From Rhodoferax ferrireducens T118 (GTDB taxonomy: Bacteria > Pseudomonadota > Gammaproteobacteria > Burkholderiales > Burkholderiaceae_C), in contig NC_007908.1 of assembly GCF_000013605.1 (NCBI RefSeq), forward strand, positions 248,001 to 312,000: a stretch of DNA of 64,000 bases, read 5' to 3'. This document shows positions 1-8,852 of this stretch, piece after piece; position 1 is the stretch's first letter, and each line of letters opens with the position of its first letter. The notes below the pieces were generated by a model. It did not search any database and was not told the DNA's origin. It was given only the letters and a program-made list of their open reading frames with translations. A program made the translations under genes and the position numbers.

Positions 1-728
1 TCTTTCTTATAAGCCTCATGGCAGGAAATGCAGCTGATTCTTCCATCTGACAACAAAATTTTCTTTTGTGCCAACTGATTCTCCGGTTGGAAGCCGCCTC
101 TCTTGCTCGCGTCACGGTAGCTGCGCCCGATTGGGTGAGGAGCCGCACCGCTGGCATGACGCAGGACGCCGCTGCTGCCGATGCTGACTGATCCGCCATC
201 CGAATGACTGCCTGCGTGGCATCCCAGGCAATGCAAGGAATGCACATCGATGTCGATGGTGCTGCGCCCGCGACTCACATCCAAATGTCCCGAAATTACC
301 ATTGAAGTTCCTGCATCTTTCATGCTACGGAAAAATGCTTGATCATGACAGGTCAAGCAGAAATCCTTGCCATGTTTTTTGCCACGCAGCAGGCCAGGCT
401 CCCTGCCGTGTGGCAAATGGCAGGTGCTGCAGGTCAGATCTCCTTTCCAATCGAGCGGATACTCAGCGGGCAGGCTTCTCTTTGGCGCAAAGCCGCTGGG
501 GTGGCTGACCTCAATCGCCCGCGCGTGGCACCTTGCACAAAGTAGCTCTTGGGATGAGACCAGCTTCGACGCCTGGTCCTGGTCGACATTGGGTCCGGCA
601 AGATGACAGACGCCACAGTCTGTTCTGGCTGGATGTCCGTTCCCGCGGCCTACATCCGCATGCAGCAACGCTGCCATGCCCAAAGCAGCGACGCCGAAAC
701 CGGCGATGAACCATTTATAAGTTGACAA
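1..728 (-). CDS. Multiheme c-type cytochrome, 3' end cut by window edge
   Basis: Six CXXCH haem-binding motifs lie in one minus-strand frame: CGVCH, CARCH, CSTCH, CLTCH, CLGCH and CISCH, in that order from the N-terminus. The frame stays open to the window edge, so the protein has at least six haems. No ATG sits before the hydrophobic N-terminus. The best start is TTG at 728, giving STYKWFIAGFGVAALGMAAL, a signal or anchor helix. An internal ATG at 677 would remove that helix. The TTG start overlaps the end of the upstream HAMP gene by 14 bases, suggesting translational coupling. The product is presumably periplasmic or anchored and would carry electrons for the island. The frame and haem motifs are seen directly; the start and the role are inferred. 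Confidence 0.85.
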   Translation of the reverse strand, partial: MSTYKWFIAGFGVAALGMAALLHADVGRGNGHPARTDCGVCHLAGPNVDQDQASKLVSSQELLCARCHARAIEVSHPSGFAPKRSLPAEYPLDWKGDLTCSTCHLPHGREPGLLRGKKHGKDFCLTCHDQAFFRSMKDAGTSMVISGHLDVSRGRSTIDIDVHSLHCLGCHAGSHSDGGSVSIGSSGVLRHASGAAPHPIGRSYRDASKRGGFQPENQLAQKKILLSDGRISCISCHEAYKK

Positions 729-1260
729 GCTGTTCTGCTTTTTTCAGGCGGGCAATCCCCGTTGCTAACGCTGTTGAGTCTTCGGCTTCGCTAATGGGCG
801 CCAATGCATTCTCGACCTCGCCGAGTGCTTGTTTCAGTTCTTCGTGTTGCGCGCGCAGAGCCGAAACGCTGGCTTCGAACTCTTCCCATTCCCGCTGCAG
901 GCTGTCGGTATGTCGAATTGGCAGCGGTGCGACCAGTCCATGATTGATTAGAAGTTCCAGATTGCGTGATATCCGGTACAAGGGGCCGGCAATGCGAAAG
1001 CTGGCGTAGATAGAAAATAGCCATGCGGTGATACCTGCGAAACTGACCAGCGCGAAGCCGAAGACCAACATCGCCGGACCCAAACTCACCTTGCTCAGGG
1101 CAAAGGCACTGATGATTTGCCTATAGCCGCTCGCTTTGCCGTCACTAACCAAAATAAGCACTAGCAACAATCCCAGAAAGGATGCGACTGCCACGCGTAG
1201 ACCGATTTTGGCGACCATCCTGACATCTGGCGCAACATGGACGTGGTGGCTCTTGCGCAT
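715..1260 (-). CDS. HAMP-domain inner-membrane protein
   Basis: A 181-residue protein with two hydrophobic helices (about residues 18-38 and 58-84), separated by only a short periplasmic loop. A HAMP-like linker follows (around RIAGPLYRISRNLE), then an acidic, probably coiled-coil tail. It has no methyl-accepting signalling domain, kinase or cyclase domain, so it is a truncated chemoreceptor-like architecture. It sits directly upstream of, and overlaps, the minus-strand multiheme cytochrome gene, so the two are probably co-transcribed. Its role is unknown; it may be a membrane scaffold or a sensor of redox state for the cytochrome module. The start at ATG 1260 is the only good one. Confidence 0.7.
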   Translation of the reverse strand: MRKSHHVHVAPDVRMVAKIGLRVAVASFLGLLLVLILVSDGKASGYRQIISAFALSKVSLGPAMLVFGFALVSFAGITAWLFSIYASFRIAGPLYRISRNLELLINHGLVAPLPIRHTDSLQREWEEFEASVSALRAQHEELKQALGEVENALAPISEAEDSTALATGIARLKKAEQLVNL

Positions 1261-1683
1261 ATCTAATTATTTTTTACAGTTTTCGTGAAGCGTGGATTAA
1301 TGTGGATCAGTACCGGGTACAGAGGCTAGGAGTCTCAAAGTAACTCCATGCGATCGAGCATCGTGTAGCTAAAGCAAATACCTTGCCAGCGCATGTGTCT
1401 ACTCTGGTGCTGTACCAAAGCTGCATGTTGATTTTCCAGTTCTTGAGAGCGATTTTCCCGTATTTGAGAATGGCGACATCTCGGATGACGCCTCAATCCC
1501 ACGGGCGTCACACCTGAAGCGGAACGCTCACGGCATCCAGAAACACGCGCTTGTATTGGCATATATCGTGCTTGAAACCATTTATTGTCATAGTCATGAG
1601 CAAGCAATGTCTTCTATTCTTCCTGCGTTCGGCCGAATCCACTGCTATTGCGTTCGTTCCGAAAATATGCTGGAGACGTCGCT
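1261..1683. promoter_or_regulatory. Divergent intergenic region, 423 bp
   Basis: This gap separates the minus-strand HAMP/cytochrome pair from the plus-strand cytochrome series and must hold both promoters. Open frames in it have no ribosome binding site, no family resemblance and low-complexity translations, so I call no gene. The end nearest 1684 carries GGAG eight bases before the ATG. I see no convincing sigma-70 pair or long inverted repeat. Confidence 0.45.
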
Positions 1684-2364
1684 ATGAAGTGGTTGATGGC
1701 AATTGTCTACATGTTGCTGCTATCGCCAGCCCTATACGGTGGCAGCGTCATCGGTACGCGCCATGACCTGAGCACAGCAGGTACGCCGCAGGTGTGCGAG
1801 TTTTGTCACACGCCGCACGGCGCGAACACCAACCTTCAGGCCCCATTGTGGAACCGCGCCGAAACGACGCAGGTGTTTACGCTGTACGGTAGTCCGACAA
1901 TGAATGTCGCTGTCGGGCAGCCCCGCGTGGCTTCGCGCTTGTGCCTGAGTTGCCATGACGGCGTGAATGCCAGCACCGTGGTTCATGGCAACAGCGTAAG
2001 CACGAAACACGACCTCGTGAAACCGCCAGGCCACCCCGCCCCCGATATGACTTCGGAACCCAACTGTGAACGGTGTCACTCGGATATGTACGGCGGCAAG
2101 AAGCGAACGCTGGTGCTTGGTACCGACCTGAGCAACGATCACCCAATCTCCATCGACTACCCCACTGCGGCTCAGGATTCCGCATTCAAAGCACCCACCG
2201 ACGCCCAGAAAGGCTGGGGCGGAACATCGCCCAATGAAGTGAAGCTTTACGCCGGGGCGGTCGAGTGCGGCTCTTGCCACAATGTGCATAGCAACGACTT
2301 TGCGCCGTTCCTGCGCAAGTCCAATGCGGCAAGTGCTCTGTGCACCACCTGCCATGCCAAGTAA
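1684..2364 (+). CDS. Pentaheme c-type cytochrome, OmcE-like module
   Basis: A 226-residue secreted cytochrome: signal peptide MKWLMAIVYMLLLSPALYG, then CEFCH, CLSCH, CERCH, CGSCH and CTTCH, the last ending three residues before the C-terminus. The order HDLS-VC-CHTPHG-PLWNR-CLSCHDG-GTDLSNDHP-CGSCH-LCTTCH is shared with the proteins at 4623-5312 and at the N-terminus of 9881-11638. This copy has an extra haem motif (CERCH) with added histidines inserted between the second and third common motifs. The ATG at 1684 has GGAG upstream; an earlier in-frame TTG at 1648 would spoil the signal peptide. It is first in the plus-strand cytochrome series. It is probably a periplasmic or cell-surface electron carrier, and possibly a filament subunit (inference). 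Confidence 0.88.
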   Translation: MKWLMAIVYMLLLSPALYGGSVIGTRHDLSTAGTPQVCEFCHTPHGANTNLQAPLWNRAETTQVFTLYGSPTMNVAVGQPRVASRLCLSCHDGVNASTVVHGNSVSTKHDLVKPPGHPAPDMTSEPNCERCHSDMYGGKKRTLVLGTDLSNDHPISIDYPTAAQDSAFKAPTDAQKGWGGTSPNEVKLYAGAVECGSCHNVHSNDFAPFLRKSNAASALCTTCHAK

Positions 2365-2409
2365 GCAGCGCGAGCCCGCTGCCACATGCGTTTCACTCAA
2401 GGAAGTTCA

Positions 2410-3522
2410 ATGACCCCTACACGCGGTGCTTTTGCCGTTTTGTTCTCGTTCGCGTTGGCGGTTTCAACCGGCCTCTTCGCGCAAACCACTCAGCCCAAGT
2501 CAAGCGCGGCGAGTGCCGACGTGTTGGCCGAAAAAGCCGCTGCTGCGCCAGCGGGACGTGCGTCCGCACCCCGATCACTGGTGCCGCTGCCGGCCAAACC
2601 GGCACCGACTTCAAGCCACGCGCCGTTCGAGGCGGGCGACTGCAAGATCTGCCATCAGAACGCAGACCCCAAGCACCCTGGTCCAGTGTTTAAAAAGGGG
2701 CCGGCCCTGTGCCTGGATTGCCATGAGGAATTCAATGGCGTGATGAAGCGAGCGCACACGCATGCGCCGGCACGCACCGACTGTACTAGCTGTCATAACC
2801 CACACAATTCGGTGTTCTCCAAGCTGTTACATCTGGAGCCACGGGCTCTGTGCGTCAGTTGCCACGAGAAGATCGGAAAACTTCACGACAGTGCCAAAGT
2901 GCCGCATAAAGCGCTCACTACTGGTAAATACTGCAGCAATTGCCACAACCCGCATGGCAGCACGGTAGAGAAGCTACTGATTCAATTGCCTTTTGACCTG
3001 TGCGTTAACTGCCACAGCGTCGATACCATGGCTGATGCCAATGGCAAGAAGCTGCAAAACATCAAGGCTTGGCTGCTTGACAACCCGAAGCAGCACGGGC
3101 CGGTGGCTTCCAAGGACTGTAACGATTGTCACGAGCCCCACGGAGGTGATCTCTTCCGCCTGATCAACCAAGACTATCCGCCAGAGTTTTATGCCCCATA
3201 CGACGCCAAAAATTACGGGTTGTGCTTTGGCTGTCACAGGGAAAAAGCGTTCTCTACCGCGCAGACGGCCACGCTCACCAGTTTTCGCAATGGCGCCACC
3301 AACCTGCATTACCTTCATCTGCAGCAATCTGGTCGTGGGCGTACCTGCCGTGCCTGCCATGAGGTGCACGCAGCCAAGCAGGATCACCTTATCCGCGACG
3401 GCGTGCCTTACGGATCGGGCGGCTGGATACTCAAGCTGAACTACAAGAAGACGGCAACCGGCGGCTCGTGCGAAAAGACCTGTCACGCGGAGAAAAGCTA
3501 CGCCAATCGGACGGCGCCTTAG
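2410..3522 (+). CDS. Decaheme c-type cytochrome with paired CXXCH repeats
   Basis: A 370-residue protein with signal peptide (FAVLFSFALAVSTGLFAQ). It has nine CXXCH motifs: CKICH, CLDCH, CTSCH, CVSCH, CSNCH, CVNCH, CNDCH, CFGCH and CRACH. A last CXXXCH motif, CEKTCH, stands near the C-terminus. Motifs come in pairs followed by NPH or EPH, the doubled-CXXCH pattern, so it is likely an extended haem wire in the periplasm or across the outer membrane. AAGGAAG just before the ATG at 2410 supports this start over the ATG at 2386. It starts 45 bases after the preceding stop and ends two bases before the next gene, so it is in an operon. The longer CXXXCH spacing also closes the twelve-haem protein downstream. 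Confidence 0.9.
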   Translation: MTPTRGAFAVLFSFALAVSTGLFAQTTQPKSSAASADVLAEKAAAAPAGRASAPRSLVPLPAKPAPTSSHAPFEAGDCKICHQNADPKHPGPVFKKGPALCLDCHEEFNGVMKRAHTHAPARTDCTSCHNPHNSVFSKLLHLEPRALCVSCHEKIGKLHDSAKVPHKALTTGKYCSNCHNPHGSTVEKLLIQLPFDLCVNCHSVDTMADANGKKLQNIKAWLLDNPKQHGPVASKDCNDCHEPHGGDLFRLINQDYPPEFYAPYDAKNYGLCFGCHREKAFSTAQTATLTSFRNGATNLHYLHLQQSGRGRTCRACHEVHAAKQDHLIRDGVPYGSGGWILKLNYKKTATGGSCEKTCHAEKSYANRTAP

Positions 3523-3524
3523 CA

Positions 3525-4337
3525 ATGAATATCGCGGCCCTGCTGGTGCTGGTTGGGCTGGTGGCGGTCTTCCAACCGGCCAGTGCGGCGCATGCCGCGA
3601 TCGGAACCCCGGTTGCGAGCACCGAGATGCCCACCCTGGAGGGTGGGAAAGCCCAGGTAATGGGAAACGTCGAGGCCAACGTGCTGGTGTTCTTTCGCCC
3701 GGATCAGCCGCGCTCGGCGGGCGCGCTGCGGGAGTTGGCGCGCTGCCAGAAGGATTTCGCTGGCAAGTCCGTGCGTTGGGTGGCGGTAGTCCCCAGTTCC
3801 GCATCGTTGCCAGGCGTGATGACATTGATGCGCGACACCAGCTTCGCAGCTCCGGTGCTGCTGGACAATGGGGATGCGCTTTACGGCAGTCTGGGCTTGG
3901 ACCTGCATCCAGTGGTGGTTATTGTTGGTCGCGATCAAAAACTGGCTGCATTTGAGCCGTTTCGGGTATTGGACTATTGCACCGTCATCAGCGCGCGTAT
4001 CCGCCATGTGCTGCGTGAAATCTCCGACGCTGAATTGGGTGCCGTGCTCGATCCACCCAAGGCTACGCAGGGCGGCAACGAACAGGTCGCACGGCGCTAT
4101 CGCGCGTTTGCCGAGGTCCAGTTCAAGAACAAGGATTACGACAAAGCACTCGTCAGCGTGCGCAAGGGCCTCGCCAAAGACCCCCTGCTGGCACCCGCAC
4201 ATGCCCTGCTGGGCCAGATTCTGCTGGCTCAGGGCAACTGTGCCGACGCGGTCCCCGCATTCAATCAGGCGCTGCTGCTTGACGGCGCCAGCACAGTTGC
4301 CAGGGACGGCCTGGAACGCTGCAAGTCGGCGCGCTGA
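3525..4337 (+). CDS. Secreted thioredoxin-fold protein with C-terminal TPR, no CXXC
   Basis: A 270-residue protein. Signal peptide (about residues 1-25, ending ASAAHAA), then an AhpC/TlpA-like thioredoxin fold. The segment that should carry WCXXC instead reads FFRPDQPRSAG, so it cannot do dithiol chemistry. The C-terminal third (about 185-270) has tetratricopeptide helices (YDKALVSVRKGLAKDPLLAP and the following repeat). The start at 3525, two bases after the previous stop, gives a clean signal peptide. The combination suggests a periplasmic chaperone or scaffold for the cytochromes around it. That role is inferred only from architecture and context. Confidence 0.75.
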   Translation: MNIAALLVLVGLVAVFQPASAAHAAIGTPVASTEMPTLEGGKAQVMGNVEANVLVFFRPDQPRSAGALRELARCQKDFAGKSVRWVAVVPSSASLPGVMTLMRDTSFAAPVLLDNGDALYGSLGLDLHPVVVIVGRDQKLAAFEPFRVLDYCTVISARIRHVLREISDAELGAVLDPPKATQGGNEQVARRYRAFAEVQFKNKDYDKALVSVRKGLAKDPLLAPAHALLGQILLAQGNCADAVPAFNQALLLDGASTVARDGLERCKSAR

Positions 4338-4345
4338 CGCGCATG

Positions 4346-4392
4346 TTCCCGAAATCGGGAAAGCAGCTCACCATGTTTCCAAAACCTGGAAA
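4346..4392 (+). terminator. Two consecutive hairpins after the thioredoxin/TPR gene
   Basis: TTCCCGA at 4346-4352 pairs with TCGGGAA at 4355-4361. TTTCCA at 4376-4381 pairs with TGGAAA at 4387-4392. Both lie just past the stop at 4337, before a 230-base gap and the next cytochrome. There is no clear U-tract, so this may be an mRNA 3' end or processing signal rather than a classical terminator. Confidence 0.4.
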
Positions 4393-4622
4393 AACGGGGG
4401 CTGGCACTAGCTGGCCTGTGCCATGGCAATCAGACTAGTTCCCGCGCTTGCACCTCCGATTCTTTGTAAGTTATTGATTTGCAAACAGTTGTCCCCCATC
4501 CCGAGAAGAAGTTGATATGGCTCAACCGATACGCGGGCTACTGGCATGGCTTATGCGTTGGAGACAGTGGATACCACGGAAATAGTCGAAACAACTTTTG
4601 ATCAAAGGAAAAGGAACACAAA

Positions 4623-5312
4623 ATGAAATCCCAATTGAGATGTTTGAAATGGGCCGGGCTGGCAGCCGCATCGCTGCTATTGACGCTTGGCGCGACATCG
4701 GCGCAGGCGGCCATCGGAACCATCGTTGGTTCAGTGCACGATTTCTCCACCACAGGCCCCAACGCGACCTACAAAGGCACAAGTACTCAGGTTTGCATCT
4801 ATTGCCACGCGCCCCACAATACCGGTTCTACGCTATTGTGGAATCGTGCTACTAATGGTGCAACCTACTCTCTATATAGCTCCACAGTCAGTTCCACAAT
4901 GAACGCCACAACGGGGCAACCGGGTGCCGTTTCCAAGCTCTGCCTGTCCTGCCATGACGGCACCGTTGCGATCGACAGTTTTGGCGGCGCCACCGGAAGC
5001 AAAATGGTCACGGGCGCACCTTTGCTCGGCACCGACCTCAGCAACGACCACCCAATCGGGTTCCCATATAACGCTGCACTCGTAACGGCTGACCCTGGTT
5101 TGCGCGCCGTTAGCACTGCCGCAACCATCGGCACCGGTAATGTGGGTACGATTGAAAGCAAGATGCTGTTCGGGGCCTCAGGGGCAGCCACCGTGGAGTG
5201 CGCTTCCTGCCATGATGTGCATAACAGCACCTCGGGAACCGCAGTGCAAGCCAAGCTGCTGAAAGTTACCACAGTGGGTAGCGCGCTCTGCACAACTTGC
5301 CACATCAAGTAG
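4623..5312 (+). CDS. Tetraheme c-type cytochrome, candidate OmcE-like filament subunit
   Basis: A 229-residue protein with signal peptide ending ATSAQA and four haem motifs: CIYCH, CLSCH, CASCH and CTTCH. Outside those motifs the mature protein has exactly four histidines (in SVHD, APHN, NDHP and DVHN), the number needed for four bis-histidine haems. Size, motif order and the terminal CTTCH match what I recall of Geobacter OmcE, whose subunits polymerise into extracellular haem wires. The neighbouring beta-propeller lipoproteins and beta-barrel fit such loci. AGGAAAAGGAACAC precedes the ATG, and a 285-base leader suggests its own promoter. Haem count and histidines are read directly; polymerisation is a hypothesis. 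It could instead be a soluble periplasmic carrier. Confidence 0.88.
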   Translation: MKSQLRCLKWAGLAAASLLLTLGATSAQAAIGTIVGSVHDFSTTGPNATYKGTSTQVCIYCHAPHNTGSTLLWNRATNGATYSLYSSTVSSTMNATTGQPGAVSKLCLSCHDGTVAIDSFGGATGSKMVTGAPLLGTDLSNDHPIGFPYNAALVTADPGLRAVSTAATIGTGNVGTIESKMLFGASGAATVECASCHDVHNSTSGTAVQAKLLKVTTVGSALCTTCHIK

Positions 5313-5579
5313 TAAACAGGCGGCTCGCGAAGCGTTTAGACCCGGCTCGCACGGCCAAGGCGGAACAAGCCGCTCAGGCCGTGCAGTTGGGTAGATATCA
5401 AAACCTTCTGTTGAGGGAGGCTAGCAACACGCTACCCAAGCGCTTGACAGTCCCCGCAAGAGAGGTTTTTTTGGGACTTCCTTAGTTGCCTTTTCCATAC
5501 CCTTGACCTTGACTCCTCTGATGTTGCCTCCTTTGCATGCCCACGCTTTGTTCAGAATACACCGCCAATAAATCTGCTC

Positions 5580-6734
5580 ATGCCCAACTCATCAACGACC
5601 ATGTTCCTGCCTACTCGACTACGATTTTTCAGTGCACTGCTCGGCGCGCTTATGCTGCTGTCCGGCTGCGTCACGCAGCCTACCAAAGCACCGCTGCAAA
5701 AAGAGGCCGTGTTCTACCCGCGAGCGCCGGATGCGCCGCGCGTGCAGCATCTGGCCACTTTTGCCAGCGCGCGCGATCTGGAAACCGCCAAAGAAAGTGG
5801 TGGGCTCAAGGATTTTCTGCTCGGCGAAGAAAAAGTCGAGGACGCCTTGGTGCGTCCTTACGGCGTGGCGATGTCCGATAGCAAGATCTACGTCGCCGAT
5901 AGTCGAGGCCCCGGCTTGGCGGTTTTTGACCTCAAAACCAGAAAATTTTCACTCATGTCGGGGTCGGGTGCTGGACGCATGCAGCGCCCCATCAATGTAG
6001 CCATCGACGCAGACGATACCAAGTACGTGACTGACACCGCGCGTAATCAGGTACTGGTCTATGACAAGGGCGACCGTTATCTTGCAGCCTATGGCGGCAA
6101 GGATGAGTTCAAGCCGGTCGATGTCGCGATTGCCGGCGATCGGCTGTATGTGGTGGACATCGAGCACCATGAAGTCCAGGTGCTGGACAAGCGATCGGGG
6201 AAACTACAGTTCAAATTTGGCAAGTCCGATGTTGATAAAGAGAAGTCATTGCATCAACCGACCAATCTTGCCGTTGGCCGCGACGGGGACATCTATGTTG
6301 TCGAAACCGGAAACTTCCGCGTTGCGCGTTTCACGCCCGAGGGTAAGTTCGTGCGCCATTACGGCGAAGCGGGTCAGGCGCCGGGGCAGTTTGCACGGCC
6401 CAAGGGGATCGCGATGGACCGCTCCGGTCGCATGTACGTCAGCGATGCGGCATTCCAGAATGTGCAGATCTTCGACGGTCAGGGGCGTGTGCTCATGGCT
6501 TTCGGGCAGCCAGGGGGGGATTTGCCCGGTCTCAACCTGCCAGCAGGTGTTGCCATCGATTACGACAACGTGGCGCTGTTTCGCAGCCTCGCAGACCCCA
6601 AATTTTCCATCGAGCACCTGATTCTGGTCGTGAGTCAATTTGGGCCCAACCAGGTTGACGTCTTCGGTTTCGGAAAAATGGCCGGTGTTGACTATCCCCA
6701 GGACGAGAAGCTCGAATCCAAACCGGTCCCGTGA
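5580..6734 (+). CDS. NHL-repeat beta-propeller lipoprotein
   Basis: About 384 residues with a lipoprotein signal peptide whose lipobox is LLSGC. Repeated NHL-type blades follow, for example RPYGVAMSDSKIYVADSRG, QPTNLAVGRDGDIYVVETGN and RPKGIAMDRSGRMYVSDAAF, predicting a six-bladed propeller. It is likely anchored in the outer membrane. ATG 5580 gives the longest product; ATG 5601 (MFLPTRLRFF) is an equally plausible start and neither has a strong ribosome binding site. It precedes the beta-barrel gene and has a paralogue at 8853-9884, so barrel and propellers probably form one complex. A 267-base gap without a gene separates it from the tetraheme gene. The propeller call is firm, the function unknown. 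Confidence 0.85.
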   Translation: MPNSSTTMFLPTRLRFFSALLGALMLLSGCVTQPTKAPLQKEAVFYPRAPDAPRVQHLATFASARDLETAKESGGLKDFLLGEEKVEDALVRPYGVAMSDSKIYVADSRGPGLAVFDLKTRKFSLMSGSGAGRMQRPINVAIDADDTKYVTDTARNQVLVYDKGDRYLAAYGGKDEFKPVDVAIAGDRLYVVDIEHHEVQVLDKRSGKLQFKFGKSDVDKEKSLHQPTNLAVGRDGDIYVVETGNFRVARFTPEGKFVRHYGEAGQAPGQFARPKGIAMDRSGRMYVSDAAFQNVQIFDGQGRVLMAFGQPGGDLPGLNLPAGVAIDYDNVALFRSLADPKFSIEHLILVVSQFGPNQVDVFGFGKMAGVDYPQDEKLESKPVP

Positions 6735-6792
6735 CGGCGCCTGCCACCTGAACCGCAGCCGCGCAATACGGGTCGCAAACGTGAATCAGTCT

Positions 6793-8850
6793 ATGCCCAA
6801 CCGGGCAGCCTGCCTCATTACCCGCCTGGCGATCGGCGTCGCCTTGTTACCCGTAGTGAGCAGTTGCTGGGCCCAGGCCAGCGCGCCTTTGCGGCTCAAA
6901 AGCGCATCGGAGATTGCGCCGTTTCGAATCATAGGGATAGACGGCTACGTCAAGGCGCGCTATTTGACCGATGACAGTAGCAGCGTTGGGGCAGCCGGCG
7001 GCACGCCGGTGCGCGCCACGCAGTCGAACCTGAGCGAGGAGATTTACCTCATGACGCACAGCTACATCTATCACCCCAGCCTGCTGCTGCTCGATCTGGG
7101 TGGTGGCCCGATCATTGACAAGAGCCAGGACGGCGGTGACGGGGTAGGAACGAGTGCAAGACGGCAAATGTTCAACCTCAATGGGCGTGCAACATTCCTG
7201 CGTGACAAGCCTTATACCGGAGCATTTTTTTACGACCGCAGTAACCAGACCCAGAGCATGGGTCCAGCACAGCAGATGTTCAACGAAAATACCAGGTATG
7301 GTGCAACCTTTTCGCTGCTCAGTCCGGTTACCCCGGTGCCAATGCAAGTGGAACTCACCCGCTCCACGAGCCAGGGAAAAGGAGCTGAACAGGTCATGGA
7401 TGACCGTATCGATCAGTTACGAATCAAGATGGATGCCACCATAAGCAAGTTGGGTGGGTCAACGTTTCAATTCGTGGGTACGCGCCAGGACTCTGCCAGC
7501 GGCAGCTCCGGCCTGCCGATTCAGGCCAGCCGTTCCGCCAGCGACAGGGCGAACCTGGATACGCGCCTGAAGTTTGGGTCGACGAACGAATACGAGCTCA
7601 GCAATGCGGTCGCGCTGAATCGGAGCAGCTTTACGGGCGGCCAAGGCTCGCTGGCGAATCAGAAGGACGCCAGTTTCGGGCTCGACCTGCGCGGAAGGCA
7701 CTCCGAGGAGTTGCAGACCTACGGGCGATACAACGTCAATGCCAGTCGGCAGGATGGTCAGTCGATGACCCTGAATGCGGCGAGCGCCGGGCTCAGCTAT
7801 CGCGTCAATCCCGACCTGTCTGGCGCACTCGCAGTGCGCGGCGAGGTCAATAGAGCGAGCCAGCTAAGCTCGACCTTCTACGCGATTGACGGCTCCGCCC
7901 AATACCGGCAAACGCTGCCACTGGGCCAGGCGACTGCGGGCTACAACGTCTCCTATAGTCAACGCGACCAGCAGGCAACATCGCTGCAAACAAAGATGCT
8001 CGGCGAGCATGTGACCTTGGGCAGTACAAGCTTCGTTTCATTGAGCAAGCCGCAAATCATAGCCAGCACAGTGGTAGTCACCAATCTGACGCGTACACAG
8101 ACCTTTGTCGAAGGCGGCGATTATTTGCTGTCCCAAATCGGCCTTGAGTTGCGCATTCAGCGGCTGATAGGCGGCAATATTCTCGATGGACAAGAGGTCT
8201 TGATCGACTATGACTATTCAAGTGGCGGCAGTTACGCGGCGAGCCAGCTTGACAACACGCTCAGCCTGAGCTGGTCGTACAAGAGTTACCTCAACTTCTT
8301 CGTGCGCCACCTTGCTTCGACACCGCGACTCGAGTCCGGCTCGCCGACTTCGCCGCTCAACTCGGTCAATAGCACGTTCTACGGTGCGCGCACCGACATT
8401 CCGCTATCGCTGCTAACGCAGGAATTCCTGCTGGGTGGCAGTGCCGAGCGCGAAGTTCGACGCGAAACCATCTCGTCCTACAGACGCGCCAATCTTGAGG
8501 CGTATGTTCAGACGGATTTGCCCCTGGTCAGAAGCGGCAATATCCACATAGGCGCTCGGCAAATGCAAGTGAACTACGAAGACAGCCCGTTGCAAGCGGT
8601 GAAGCTGACAGCCGTAGATATTCGTCTATGGGCGCGCATCGGCTATGGCATCGATCTATCCGCCGAAGCGAGTCGCCACCGTGATACCGGCGCGCCGGAG
8701 CTGCGGGAAGGCTCGGCGGCATCGGTCAGGGCACAGTGGCGCCAGCGCAAGCTGCTTTGGACACTCGACCTGACCCGTGTGCATGATGCCCAGGGCTTGG
8801 CCGAAAGAACGCGCACCTATGGACAGCTGTTATTAAGGAGAGACTTTTGA
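6793..8850 (+). CDS. Large outer-membrane beta-barrel protein of the cytochrome island
   Basis: A 685-residue protein with an N-terminal signal (ITRLAIGVALLPVVSSCWAQ). The mature chain of alternating polar and hydrophobic residues is rich in Ser, Thr, Gln, Asn and aromatics, and ends RTRTYGQLLLRRDF, a typical barrel end with terminal Phe. Length is close to MtrB/PioB-type porins (about 700), but I do not see the MtrB N-terminal CXXC. GTG at 6781 is an alternative start; extending upstream would overlap the NHL gene. Two NHL lipoprotein genes flank it and multiheme cytochromes follow, so an outer-membrane conduit or exporter for cytochromes is the best inference. Barrel topology is judged by eye only. 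Confidence 0.75.
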   Translation: MPNRAACLITRLAIGVALLPVVSSCWAQASAPLRLKSASEIAPFRIIGIDGYVKARYLTDDSSSVGAAGGTPVRATQSNLSEEIYLMTHSYIYHPSLLLLDLGGGPIIDKSQDGGDGVGTSARRQMFNLNGRATFLRDKPYTGAFFYDRSNQTQSMGPAQQMFNENTRYGATFSLLSPVTPVPMQVELTRSTSQGKGAEQVMDDRIDQLRIKMDATISKLGGSTFQFVGTRQDSASGSSGLPIQASRSASDRANLDTRLKFGSTNEYELSNAVALNRSSFTGGQGSLANQKDASFGLDLRGRHSEELQTYGRYNVNASRQDGQSMTLNAASAGLSYRVNPDLSGALAVRGEVNRASQLSSTFYAIDGSAQYRQTLPLGQATAGYNVSYSQRDQQATSLQTKMLGEHVTLGSTSFVSLSKPQIIASTVVVTNLTRTQTFVEGGDYLLSQIGLELRIQRLIGGNILDGQEVLIDYDYSSGGSYAASQLDNTLSLSWSYKSYLNFFVRHLASTPRLESGSPTSPLNSVNSTFYGARTDIPLSLLTQEFLLGGSAEREVRRETISSYRRANLEAYVQTDLPLVRSGNIHIGARQMQVNYEDSPLQAVKLTAVDIRLWARIGYGIDLSAEASRHRDTGAPELREGSAASVRAQWRQRKLLWTLDLTRVHDAQGLAERTRTYGQLLLRRDF

Positions 8851-8852
8851 TC

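Noticed and set aside
1335..1607. A minus-strand open frame in the first intergenic region
   Set aside because: No start context, no family resemblance and an odd composition; it is better seen as promoter-containing DNA.
6640..6792. N-terminal extension of the barrel protein from 6640
   Set aside because: It overlaps the NHL gene and would place the signal peptide 60 residues inside the protein.
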